Assembly (NCBI GenBank): GCA_003505905.1
Contig: DNXM01000202.1
Span: 1,941 to 9,404, forward strand
Length of the DNA: 7,464 nucleotides
Direction of reading: 5' to 3'
From: Oscillospiraceae bacterium
Lineage (GTDB): Bacteria > Bacillota > Clostridia > Oscillospirales > Acutalibacteraceae
The notes under the pieces are model-generated. The model worked only from the letters and a program-made list of their open reading frames with translations, was not told the DNA's origin and made no database searches. Numbering within the stretch: the first letter of the stretch is position 1; every line of letters begins with the position of its first letter. Below, piece after piece: positions 1 through 7,464 of the stretch. The translations under genes were made by a program, and so were the position numbers.

Positions 1-10
1 ATAAAATTCA

Positions 11-1378
11 TCAGTACTCACTCTCAAAAATATCATTCAGATTCTTCAAAATCCGTTCTGCTTTGGCAATGACGATAACGGTGTCGCCTTGATTGATGCA
101 ATCACTGCCGCCGGGGATAATGACCTGACCCGAACGGTTGATGCACGCAATCAAAATGCCGCTGTGCAAATGAAGCTGGGACAGCGGGATGCCGAGGTTC
201 CTGGTTTGTGCATCGGCGAAAAATTCCAATGCTTCAACCTTGTCCTCAACAATGCGGTGCAGGGCAAGCACCTTGCCGCCCGTGGTGTTGCCCATGGCAC
301 GGACATAACGGACAATTGAATTGGTGGTGAGCTGTTTCGGGCTGATGATGGAGCCGATGCCCTTGTTGCCGAACAGCGCACTGTACTCGGTGCGGTTGAT
401 TTTGGTGATGGTCTTGAACACACCACGGGAATTGGCATACATGGTAATGATGATGTTTTCTTCATCAATGTCCGCAAGCGACACGACCGCATCGGTGTTG
501 TCGATGCCCTCTTCAAGCAGCAGCTCCTGGCTTGTTCCGTCACCGTGGATGATGATTGCACCCGGCAGCTGCTCCGCCAATTCTAAGCAGCGCTTTTCGT
601 CAATTTCGATAATCTTGACGCTGACATTACTGCGAATTAAGCCCTGCGCCAAATACGCCGCCATACGGCTGCCGCCGATAATCATAACCGAGCGAATTTT
701 GTGCTTTTCGATGTGAAGCTTTTTAATCAGCTTCGCCAACTCGTTTCGGGGTGCGGTAACCGACAGCGTATCATCCTCTTCAAACACGAAGCTGCCGTTG
801 GGGACGATGATTTCACCCTTGCGCTCAACCGCACAGACCAACGCCTTTTTCAGCAAAGTGCCTGCCGCTTTTTCGAGCGATTTGCCGATTAGCTCGCTGT
901 CGCTTTTGAGCTTGATGCCGACCAACTCGACACGACCCTTGGCAAAAGTATCCCGTTTAAGAAAGGACGGGAATTGAAGCATACCGAACATTTCTCTCGC
1001 CGAGGCAAGCTCGGGGCTGATGGTCATGGACAGCCCAAGCTCATCGTGCAAAAACGAAAGCTGGTCGGTGTATTCGGGGTTGCGCAAACGGGAAATGGCA
1101 TGGCGGCAACCGAGCTTTTTGGCAATAATACAGCTGAGCAGGTTAATTTCATCGGAGGAGGTTGCGGCAATGAGCAAATCGCCGTTGTCAACGCCCGCTC
1201 GCTTTTGGGTTTCAAGGCTTGCGCCGTTGCCTTCAACGACCATAACATCCAGCTTGTCCAACGCTTCCGCCAAGACCTTGGAGTTGTTGTCGATAATCAC
1301 AACATTGTGTTCCTCTTTGGACAACTGCTGTGCCAAAGAAAAACCGACCTTTCCGTCCCCCACAATAATAATATTCAT
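11..1378 (-). CDS. trkA: Trk/Ktr potassium uptake regulatory subunit TrkA
   Basis: This is the peripheral cytosolic subunit that binds NAD(H) and gates a TrkH-type potassium channel. The 455-residue product has the duplicated layout of full-length TrkA (usually about 450-460 residues): first RCK_N Rossmann fold with GDGKVG at 7-12 and an acidic residue D30 after the second strand, first RCK_C at about 140-222, second RCK_N with a degenerate GGSRMA at 235-240 and E258, and second RCK_C at about 365-450. The reading frame stays open 116 codons further upstream, but the start at 1378 is chosen because the Rossmann fold begins at residue 2, a GGAAG ribosome site lies about 5 bases ahead, and the promoter at 1455-1483 lies inside the extension. 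Its stop is 11 bases from the window edge; a trkH partner may lie beyond it, which cannot be seen. It diverges from gdhA. The family call is very secure. Confidence 0.95.
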   Translation of the reverse strand: MNIIIVGDGKVGFSLAQQLSKEEHNVVIIDNNSKVLAEALDKLDVMVVEGNGASLETQKRAGVDNGDLLIAATSSDEINLLSCIIAKKLGCRHAISRLRNPEYTDQLSFLHDELGLSMTISPELASAREMFGMLQFPSFLKRDTFAKGRVELVGIKLKSDSELIGKSLEKAAGTLLKKALVCAVERKGEIIVPNGSFVFEEDDTLSVTAPRNELAKLIKKLHIEKHKIRSVMIIGGSRMAAYLAQGLIRSNVSVKIIEIDEKRCLELAEQLPGAIIIHGDGTSQELLLEEGIDNTDAVVSLADIDEENIIITMYANSRGVFKTITKINRTEYSALFGNKGIGSIISPKQLTTNSIVRYVRAMGNTTGGKVLALHRIVEDKVEALEFFADAQTRNLGIPLSQLHLHSGILIACINRSGQVIIPGGSDCINQGDTVIVIAKAERILKNLNDIFESEY

Positions 1379-1392
1379 AAAACTTCCGCCGC

Positions 1393-1415
1393 ACTGCCGC
1401 AAGGTCTGCGGCAGT
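1393..1415 (-). promoter_or_regulatory. GC-rich hairpin in the trkA leader
   Basis: ACTGCCGC and GCGGCAGT form a perfect 8-bp stem around a 7-base loop. It ends 14 bases before the trkA start codon, next to the GGAAG ribosome site. No U tract follows directly, so it is not an obvious terminator; a role in message stability or control of translation is inferred. A similar stem lies in the gdhA leader. Confidence 0.55.
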
Positions 1416-1454
1416 TCCTTTCTTGGAAAAGTATCTTCACCTAATGCTCCGTGT

Positions 1455-1483
1455 ATTTTATCATATCTCGCACGCAGATTCAA
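1455..1483 (-). promoter_or_regulatory. Predicted sigma-A promoter of trkA
   Basis: Read on the minus strand, TTGAAT (1483-1478) and TAAAAT (1460-1455) are separated by exactly 17 bases. The predicted transcript starts near 1448 and leaves a leader of about 70 bases that contains the hairpin at 1393-1415. The match is by eye against the housekeeping consensus. Confidence 0.6.
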
Positions 1484-1510
1484 CAAATTCACCGTTTTTC
1501 TCAATTTGTT
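1482..1510. repeat. Inverted repeat at the trkA -35 region
   Basis: AACAAATT (1482-1489) and AATTTGTT (1503-1510) are perfect 8-bp inverted arms with a 13-base spacer. The left arm overlaps the last two bases of the trkA -35 hexamer, a usual place for a repressor or activator site. The arms are AT-rich, so chance occurrence is possible. Confidence 0.4.
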
Positions 1511-1677
1511 CAAATTTGCGATGCCGAATAAGCTGTTGATTTCCATGAATAATCCAATTAAAATGGCGGAAATCTTGCAAATTTTTTTGAAGTTTCGACG
1601 GACAGCTTTCAAAAATATCGGAAATCCTGCAATTTTGACCCCGTTTTTCGTGTAATGTGACAAAGAAATGAAATGTG

Positions 1678-1689
1678 ATGCAAAATATC

Positions 1690-1695
<6 letters not shown>
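1678..1695. promoter_or_regulatory. Candidate operator over the gdhA -35 box
   Basis: ATGCAA (1678-1683) and TTGCAT (1690-1695) form a perfect inverted repeat with a 6-base spacer, 18 bases in total, and the right arm is the predicted gdhA -35 hexamer. A dimeric regulator bound here would block or replace -35 recognition. The regulator is unknown; the geometry is seen, the function is inferred. Confidence 0.45.
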
Positions 1696-3104
<1,409 letters not shown>

Positions 3105-3120
3105 TACATCCTGCAATAAC

Positions 3121-3160
3121 AAACCGTACCGTTTCTGTTTCGGCAGATTCGGTACGGTTT
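3121..3160. terminator. Rho-independent terminator, probably bidirectional
   Basis: AAACCGTACCG (3121-3131) and CGGTACGGTTT (3150-3160) form a perfect 11-bp stem, and inside it TCTG/CAGA (3134-3137/3144-3147) can add a second short stem over a 6-base loop. On the plus strand TTGTTTGTTC follows, giving a good U-rich tail for gdhA. On the minus strand, the hairpin starts 8 bases after the lipoprotein stop, but only GTTATTG follows, so termination in that direction would rely on the stem's own U run. Confidence 0.88.
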
Positions 3161-3168
3161 TTGTTTGT

Positions 3169-3696
3169 TCAGTTATTCCATGCGGTCGGACAAATTTCAC
3201 GAATGGTGATTTGAAACGGGGAGGTTTCTTTGACCTGCACATCGTAGCGCACGGTCACAATGTCACCAACCTTGAAGTGCATATCGGCGGAGCCGTCCGT
3301 TTCGCCGTAATCGCCCCGATACAAGCCCGCTTTCAATTCGTCGTGGGTGTCGATATCGTAGTGCGACAGCGTCAGCACGGTGCCATCCACCTCTTTGACG
3401 ATAAAATTGTCGACTCGTGTCGTGCCCACATACACGGTGATTTTCTCGGTCGTGCGAACAGGCTTGGTCGGGTCGGAAACAACGGCGGTCGGTTTGACGG
3501 TTGTTTTCGGCGTTGCCGTTGTTTTGGAAACGGTTGTGTCGGTCGTTTCAATGCTTGCGGTTTCTTCCGCTGTCGGTTTTTCGGTTACGGTTTCCTGCGG
3601 TGCGGTGGTTGGCGGTTCGTTCACGGTCGGCTTTGCGCCGCAGGCGGTGAGGAACAGCAATAGCACAGCCGTTGTTATCACATAATATCGTTTCAC
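3169..3696 (-). CDS. Lipoprotein with Thr/Pro-rich stalk and unassigned C-terminal domain
   Basis: I do not recognise a named family with certainty. The 175-residue product starts with a lipoprotein signal: MKRYY, a hydrophobic run at about 6-16, and lipobox LTAC ending at C19, so it should be cleaved and lipid-anchored on the outer face of the membrane. Residues 22-83 are a Thr/Pro/Glu/Lys-rich low-complexity stalk. Residues 84-175 look like a compact beta-strand domain (DGTVLTL, FKVGDIVTVRYDVQV), reminiscent of small OB-like or DUF3221-type domains; this is only a resemblance. The start is GTG at 3696, supported by a strong AAGGAG site (3710-3705) with 8-base spacing; this site overlaps the stop codon of the preceding propeller gene, implying translational coupling. 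As the last gene of the sigma-propeller operon, it may act with the propeller at the surface. Confidence 0.8.
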   Translation of the reverse strand: MKRYYVITTAVLLLFLTACGAKPTVNEPPTTAPQETVTEKPTAEETASIETTDTTVSKTTATPKTTVKPTAVVSDPTKPVRTTEKITVYVGTTRVDNFIVKEVDGTVLTLSHYDIDTHDELKAGLYRGDYGETDGSADMHFKVGDIVTVRYDVQVKETSPFQITIREICPTAWNN

Positions 3697-3708
3697 GGTT
3701 CTTTCTCC

Positions 3709-5709
3709 TTAATTCAATTCCGCTTTGCCCAAGCATTCGCCGCCGTCAAACGGCCAGGCGCAAATGCGTTCATAGGAAGCAGTATAGAGTGTATCGCCGA
3801 TGTAGGTGCCTCGGTCAATGCCGAAGCGGCTGTCGGTGGCAATATCAAGATTGGTTGCGCCGTCGGGCGAATAGATTTTGACCTTGCCGTTTTTTTCACG
3901 GTTGGTGAAGGTGGAGAGCAATTTGAGCTTGCCGTTTTCAACGGCAAAGGTGGAAAAAAGCGAATCCGAGCCGTTTGCGGAATACTGCTCATACGACAAG
4001 CCGAAACGGTTTTTGCTGCCGTAATCCAAAAACGCATGGTGGTCATAACCGACCGTTGCGTTCGCACTCGAAAAAACAACCCGGTCGATTTCTTTCGGGT
4101 TGGTCGGGTCACTGATGTCAAACAGCGACACCTTCATGCCGTTTGTTGTGCCGTTTTCGTCGCCGTCTGTTCCGACACCGATTAAATAGCCGTTGAACGG
4201 ATGCAGATAGCTCGAAAAGCCGGGAAGCTTCAGCTCGCCCACAATTTTCGGATTGGTTTTGTCGGAAAAGTCAATCACAAACAACGGGTCGGTGCGTTCA
4301 AAGGTGACCGCATAGCCGTATTGCCCGATATAGCGCACGGACTGAATGCTTTCGTTCGGCGCAATCCCCTCGATTTTACCGATTTCCCTGAGCGACTCAT
4401 CCAACACGGTGATGCGGGTTGCCGAACGCCCCTGCTCATCGGCGTATGTGGTGGCAACACGCAGAGTGCCGTCCTCGGAATCGAGCGAAAAGCTGTTGTG
4501 CAGCGTGCCGGGCACGGTGGCAGAGTGTTCGAGCGACACCGTAGCACCCAAAAACGAGAACGAATAAATCTTTGTGTTTTGAGCGTTTGCCCAAACCGTT
4601 TCAATCACTCGGTCATCGGTTGAGCCGCATTCTTTATATTCGGTTGCCGTCACAAAAAGGCATTTGTCGGTGCAATAAATGTTATCGCCTGCGCCGAGAA
4701 TAGCGGAGGTATGCGGATGGCTGTTGGCAAGCGTATCCAAATCCAGCGTTGAAATTACCAAGTAGGAGTTGGATTCGCCGTTGGGCATGATAACAACCGA
4801 AGAAGCGTCAATCGCTGTTCGCTCACCGCCGTTCACACGGGTGGACGGCACAACATCCTCATATTTTGCATAGCCGCCGTTGGTTTTCAAATCGTAAATC
4901 GGCACATAGTCGTCGGAAATCACCACGAGGCGGTTGTTGACCAAACGGCTGCCGAACAAGGCTCCGTCCTGCTCCACGGTTTTGATGCGTTGGGGAGAAG
5001 TGCGGTCGGTAACATCGTAAACCGTGACCGCCGTGGTCTGCCGACCGTCCCCGTAAAACGAGCCCAAAACAACAAGCCGATTGTCCTTGTAGTAAATTTC
5101 GGTGTTATACACGGTTTGACTGTAAGGCTCGATGGTGCTTTGCTTTGTCATGGTTTCGGTGTCGATGATATACACCGTTTCGTTTTGCGCCACATAATAC
5201 AAATATCTGCCGTCGTTTTCGATTTTGTCCTGTTCGTCCACATTTTCTTCCTGCGTGTTGGTCGTTCCGGTGCTCTTCGCTCCGGTTGCGTATTCTTCCG
5301 CCGCCGTATCGTAGCTTTTCATTCCGTCGGACGAATTAAAGAGCTTTATCTGTTCGCTTTCGTATTTCGCTTTCAGAGCCGTAAAATAATCGGTAATATC
5401 CTTTTGCGTGTTGCCCGAAAGCGGACTTTCCGCCGAAGCAATCGCCGTGGGAATGTTCCGCACACGGGGAACATTATAAAGATGAACCGCCGAGGTAACG
5501 CCGACCGCCACGGCAAGCACCGCCGCCACGGCACGCGCCGTGTTCAGCGCAATCACCTTGCCCTTTTTCTGTTTGGGTTGTTTTTCTTCCAAAAGCCGTG
5601 TAATGCTCTGCGCCGAAAGCAAGTCGGGTGTTTCGATTGTTTTGTTGAGCGGCTCAAGCGTTTTGCGCAGGGCATTGATTTCTTCGTTCGTGTTCTGTTT
5701 CTTTTTCAT
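3709..5709 (-). CDS. Membrane-anchored beta-propeller protein (PF09826-type), candidate anti-sigma partner
   Basis: The protein (666 residues from ATG) has a charged cytoplasmic head at 1-58, containing IETPDLLSAQSITRLLEE, one membrane helix at about 60-78, and a large exported region. That region carries hallmarks of the secreted C-terminal beta-propeller family: TNTQEENVDEQDKIENDGRYLYY (shown here as positions 150-172, key residues V157 D158 E159 and D166 G167), repeated blade-end motifs YDVTDRTSP (231-239), DFSDKTNP (480-487) and FDISDPTNP (530-538), and RGTYIGDTLYTAS (633-645). The gene overlaps the upstream ECF sigma gene. The topology, short cytosolic head, one helix and outer sensor, is that of an anti-sigma factor, so sigma control is inferred, although no recognisable zinc anti-sigma motif is present. 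A GTG immediately upstream (5712) is an alternative start; both use the GGAGG site at about 5719-5723. Ligand and partner are unknown. Confidence 0.85.
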   Translation of the reverse strand: MKKKQNTNEEINALRKTLEPLNKTIETPDLLSAQSITRLLEEKQPKQKKGKVIALNTARAVAAVLAVAVGVTSAVHLYNVPRVRNIPTAIASAESPLSGNTQKDITDYFTALKAKYESEQIKLFNSSDGMKSYDTAAEEYATGAKSTGTTNTQEENVDEQDKIENDGRYLYYVAQNETVYIIDTETMTKQSTIEPYSQTVYNTEIYYKDNRLVVLGSFYGDGRQTTAVTVYDVTDRTSPQRIKTVEQDGALFGSRLVNNRLVVISDDYVPIYDLKTNGGYAKYEDVVPSTRVNGGERTAIDASSVVIMPNGESNSYLVISTLDLDTLANSHPHTSAILGAGDNIYCTDKCLFVTATEYKECGSTDDRVIETVWANAQNTKIYSFSFLGATVSLEHSATVPGTLHNSFSLDSEDGTLRVATTYADEQGRSATRITVLDESLREIGKIEGIAPNESIQSVRYIGQYGYAVTFERTDPLFVIDFSDKTNPKIVGELKLPGFSSYLHPFNGYLIGVGTDGDENGTTNGMKVSLFDISDPTNPKEIDRVVFSSANATVGYDHHAFLDYGSKNRFGLSYEQYSANGSDSLFSTFAVENGKLKLLSTFTNREKNGKVKIYSPDGATNLDIATDSRFGIDRGTYIGDTLYTASYERICAWPFDGGECLGKAELN

Positions 5710-6239
5710 CACCGTTCTCCTCCGTTTTCATCGGTCTGCCGCAGGGTTGCCAGCGCACGGGAAACCCTTGTGCGCACCGCACCATGGCTCATGCCAACGA
5801 TACGGGCAATCTCCTTGCCGCTGTAACCGCCGACCACACTTAACAAAAGCACACGGCGGTCGGTTTCGTTCAATCGCCCGAGCAATTCCGCCGTTTCGAT
5901 GCCGAGAAGCACCTGCTCGGTTTTGTCGTCCGCTTCCAAATCGGAACACGCATCGACATCCACGAAATCCGCCTCATACCTTTCCCGTTGCCCACGCTTG
6001 CACACGGCATAGAGAATTTTGAAAAACCACGCTTTTGCGCTTTCGGGCTTTTTCAGCCCGGCAATGCCCCGATACGCTTCGAGCGCAGCTTCCTGCACCG
6101 CATCTGCCGCCGATTCCCGGTTACCCAAACAAAACAACGCATAGCGATACATCTCCGGCGCAAACCGTTCAAACAGTTCGCCGAACGCCGCCTTATCCCC
6201 TTTTTTAGCCGCCTTTGCCGCAGCAACGGTATGTTCCAT
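5709..6239 (-). CDS. ECF-type RNA polymerase sigma factor
   Basis: This 176-residue protein would direct RNA polymerase to a small set of promoters in response to an envelope or surface signal. Region 2 is seen at about 18-80 (AFGELFERFAPEMYRYAL, then DAVQEAALEAY at 46-56 and AWFFKIL). Region 4 is seen at about 112-168, with the helix-turn-helix YSGKEIARIVGMSHGAVRTR at 139-158 followed by VSRALATLR. No region 1.1 or 3 is present and the length is normal for the ECF group. The ATG at 6239 has an AAAGG site 9 bases upstream. Its TGA overlaps the ATG of the propeller gene by one base (TGATG), and its last codons contain the propeller gene's ribosome site. This is the usual arrangement of a sigma factor with its membrane regulator. 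The target promoters and the ECF subgroup cannot be assigned from sequence alone. Confidence 0.93.
   Translation of the reverse strand: MEHTVAAAKAAKKGDKAAFGELFERFAPEMYRYALFCLGNRESAADAVQEAALEAYRGIAGLKKPESAKAWFFKILYAVCKRGQRERYEADFVDVDACSDLEADDKTEQVLLGIETAELLGRLNETDRRVLLLSVVGGYSGKEIARIVGMSHGAVRTRVSRALATLRQTDENGGER
5715..5723 (-). promoter_or_regulatory. Ribosome site for the propeller gene, inside the sigma gene end
   Basis: The codons for the last residues of the sigma factor (Asn-Gly-Gly-Glu-Arg) read GGAGGAG on the minus strand. The GGAGG core lies 9 bases before the ATG at 5709 and 6 before the GTG at 5712, so both starts are served and neither can be excluded. The overlap favours coupled translation and similar amounts of the two proteins. 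Confidence 0.7.
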
Positions 6240-6343
6240 GGTGTTTACCCTTTCCTTTTGTTGTTGAGCCGCTCATAAGAACAGTGTGAGAAAACAAACA
6301 AAATGTTACATAAGCCCGAAAAAATATCACAAAAAATCAGCAA

Positions 6344-6384
6344 AAATAAGAATCCGCACAACCACCGAAGAGATTGTGCGGATT
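6344..6384 (-). terminator. Rho-independent terminator of the CPBP-family gene
   Basis: AATCCGCACAA (6351-6361) and TTGTGCGGATT (6374-6384) form a perfect 11-bp stem with a 12-base loop. Reading on the minus strand it lies 6 bases after the stop codon at 6391 and is followed by CTTATTTTTG, a U-rich tail. It separates the CPBP gene from the sigma operon, which therefore needs its own promoter in 6240-6350. Confidence 0.85.
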
Positions 6385-6390
6385 TTCGGT

Positions 6391-7278
6391 TTAAGAATCG
6401 GCGTTTTGCTGCGTTTTTTTCGCCTTTCGTATCCGAACAAAAAGCGGCAGAAACGCCACCAGCTGAACGCAGAGCATTTGCAGAAGAAAGCTGAGCGTTT
6501 CGTTCGGCGTTTGAAACACACCCGATGAATTGAACACAAGGTAGAACCAATCCAAAAAGAAGTGGCTGAAAACAGCCGCATAAAGAGAGCCGGTCGCCGT
6601 GCGCACCAAGCCCTGACGCAAGCCGCTGACAAAGCCGTAAAGAAAAGCGCACAGCAAGGCAACAATGCTCCACCCTGTTTTTTCGCCGCCTGCGTGCTCA
6701 ACGATGTTTTTCACCAAATCCGTGCCCGTTGCCACCACAAAAAACAGGGAGTAGCCGAGCGCCTGCCGCACATTGGCAGCCGCCGGACTGTTCGACACTT
6801 TTTGACAGTGGGCAAAAAAGATGCCACGGAAAAACAGCTCCTGCGACACGGCACGCACCATTGCGCAAAAACCGCCGAAAAGCAAAAAGATGACGCAGTT
6901 TTTCAAACCGCCGTTTACAAAAGAATAGTCCTCGTGATAAAAAACCACATCCGTTCCGAAATGGAACAGCCGCCCGTCACCGAGAAACAGCCGCCACACG
7001 AGTGCTTCGATGCCGAGCACCGCCGCAACGGCAATTGCGCTGTCAACACCCATGTGAAAAAAGTCAAACAATCGGTCAAGCACGGGCAAATTCGTGCCGA
7101 GCGTTGCCGCTTCGATGCGGCGAAAACGAATGTAGAACAGTGACAAAAGAAACACAACGCCGCAGGAAATGCAAAGTGAGGTTTCCGCACTTAAAATACG
7201 CTCCGCAACAACTGCTGCCAAAAACACAAACAACAGCACAATCGAGCGAATTTTTTCCATTGGGTTTTTCGGATTCAT
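6391..7278 (-). CDS. CPBP/Abi-family integral membrane protein with degraded metal-site motifs
   Basis: The family (PF02517, related to Rce1) contains intramembrane metal-dependent proteases whose sites are EExxxR, FxxxH and HxxxN/D. The 295-residue product has several hydrophobic segments (about 10-27, 34-50, 78-98, 127-143, 170-184, 203-221, 230-249, 262-281). Motif 1 appears as QELFFRG at 146-152, with Gln replacing the first Glu. The expected second motif region (YSLFFVVATGTD, 176-187) has no His. Motif 3 is kept as HFFLD at 239-243. The fold assignment is therefore good but proteolytic activity is doubtful. The start at 7278 has an AGGTG site 5 bases ahead; the later Met at 7260 has none. 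It has its own promoter and terminator. Family members are linked to prenyl-protein processing, bacteriocin immunity or regulated proteolysis, and nothing here distinguishes these. Confidence 0.8.
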   Translation of the reverse strand: MNPKNPMEKIRSIVLLFVFLAAVVAERILSAETSLCISCGVVFLLSLFYIRFRRIEAATLGTNLPVLDRLFDFFHMGVDSAIAVAAVLGIEALVWRLFLGDGRLFHFGTDVVFYHEDYSFVNGGLKNCVIFLLFGGFCAMVRAVSQELFFRGIFFAHCQKVSNSPAAANVRQALGYSLFFVVATGTDLVKNIVEHAGGEKTGWSIVALLCAFLYGFVSGLRQGLVRTATGSLYAAVFSHFFLDWFYLVFNSSGVFQTPNETLSFLLQMLCVQLVAFLPLFVRIRKAKKTQQNADS

Positions 7279-7308
7279 TTTTGCACCTGCTTTCTCGTCA
7301 ATGAATAT

Positions 7309-7337
7309 ATTTTAATGTGTATTTCATAATTTGTCAA
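7309..7337 (-). promoter_or_regulatory. Sigma-A promoter of the CPBP-family gene
   Basis: On the minus strand a perfect -35 TTGACA (7337-7332) and TAAAAT (7314-7309) are separated by 17 bases. Transcription would start near 7302, leaving a leader of about 25 bases with the ribosome site. The -35 begins 20 bases after the stop codon of the preceding gene, with no convincing terminator between them. Confidence 0.8.
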
Positions 7338-7357
7338 CCGTTTGCGGAAAATATGGC

Positions 7358-7464
7358 TTACAAATCCTCGCCGAAATTGCAGGAGTAGAGCCATTCCACC
7401 TTGTCGCCTGCCTTCAGCTCGTAAGCACCGCAGCCGACCGGCGCCATTTTGCCGTTGACATAAA
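7358..7464 (-). CDS. C-terminal end of a DUF4430-type protein (partial)
   Basis: Only the last 35 codons including the TAA stop are inside the window; the gene continues past the right edge. The visible residues read YVNGKMAPVGCGAYELKAGD, then KVEW, and end in SCNFGEDL. The pattern of VNGK, a small-residue turn, Y-L-x-x-GD-x-V-E-W matches the end of the DUF4430 domain (transcobalamin-like fold), commonly found in exported or surface proteins of Firmicutes, sometimes with other repeated domains. The remainder of the protein, including any signal peptide, cannot be seen. It runs in the same direction as the CPBP gene, so readthrough into that gene is possible. The call rests on recognition of a short pattern. 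Confidence 0.65.
   Translation of the reverse strand, partial: YVNGKMAPVGCGAYELKAGDKVEWLYSCNFGEDL

Noticed and set aside
1379..1448. Possible c-di-AMP (ydaO-type) riboswitch before trkA
   Set aside because: Such riboswitches often precede potassium transport genes, but the predicted leader is only about 70 bases with one simple stem, too short for that fold.
1538..1574. Imperfect inverted repeat GATTTCCAT / ATGGCGGAAATC
   Set aside because: It needs an unpaired internal base pair, has a 16-base loop, and sits in AT-rich spacer with no link to a promoter or gene end.
1654..1678. Two TGTGA half-sites upstream of gdhA as a CRP site
   Set aside because: They are direct rather than inverted repeats, 18 bases apart, so they do not form a CRP palindrome.
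4990..5826. Plus-strand open frame of 278 codons opposite the propeller and sigma genes
   Set aside because: The product is Arg/Phe/Val-rich shadow sequence without domain features, and both genes on the other strand are well supported.
6270..6332. Promoter for the sigma operon, including an ECF-like -35 TGTAAC (6310-6305 on the minus strand) that could mean self-regulation
   Set aside because: No CGTC- or CGAC-like -10 box lies 16-17 bases downstream, and the housekeeping alternative (TTGTGA, 16 bases, TGTAAC) matches only four of six bases in each box. The region must contain a promoter, but I cannot place it.

Overview
The window looks like chromosomal DNA of a Gram-positive anaerobe of the class Clostridia, probably a gut Oscillospiraceae/Ruminococcaceae-type bacterium with roughly balanced base composition. 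The reasons are strong AGGAGG-type ribosome sites, GTG starts, a glutamate dehydrogenase whose catalytic residues fall at the same numbers as in the Clostridium symbiosum enzyme, a PF09826-type beta-propeller protein and a DUF4430-type protein end. No phage, transposon, CRISPR or RNA gene was seen. Taxonomy is inferred from protein character only.

Layout. Bases 11-1378 (minus) hold trkA, the cytosolic regulator of a Trk/Ktr potassium channel. A 394-base divergent spacer (1379-1772) carries back-to-back promoters, several inverted and direct repeats, and a GC hairpin in each leader. Bases 1773-3104 (plus) hold gdhA, an apparently NADP-type glutamate dehydrogenase with its own promoter and terminator. 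Facing it is a tight minus-strand operon: an ECF sigma factor (6239-5709), a membrane-anchored beta-propeller protein overlapping it by one base (5709-3709), and a lipoprotein 12 bases further on (3696-3169). The convergent ends share a terminator hairpin (3121-3160). Upstream of that operon a CPBP/Abi-family membrane protein (7278-6391) has its own consensus-like promoter and terminator. The right edge cuts a gene whose last 34 codons look like the end of a DUF4430 domain.

How the genes fit together. TrkA and GdhA sit on the same physiological axis, because potassium and glutamate are the main cation/anion osmolyte pair in many bacteria; the repeat-rich spacer and matching leader hairpins would allow joint control, but that is inference. 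The sigma-propeller-lipoprotein cassette has the form of a cell-surface signalling unit: cytoplasmic sigma factor, a partner with a short charged cytoplasmic head, one membrane helix and a large exported propeller, and a tethered lipoprotein. It is the best candidate for an undescribed system here. The CPBP protein is notable because two of the three family metal-site motifs are degraded.
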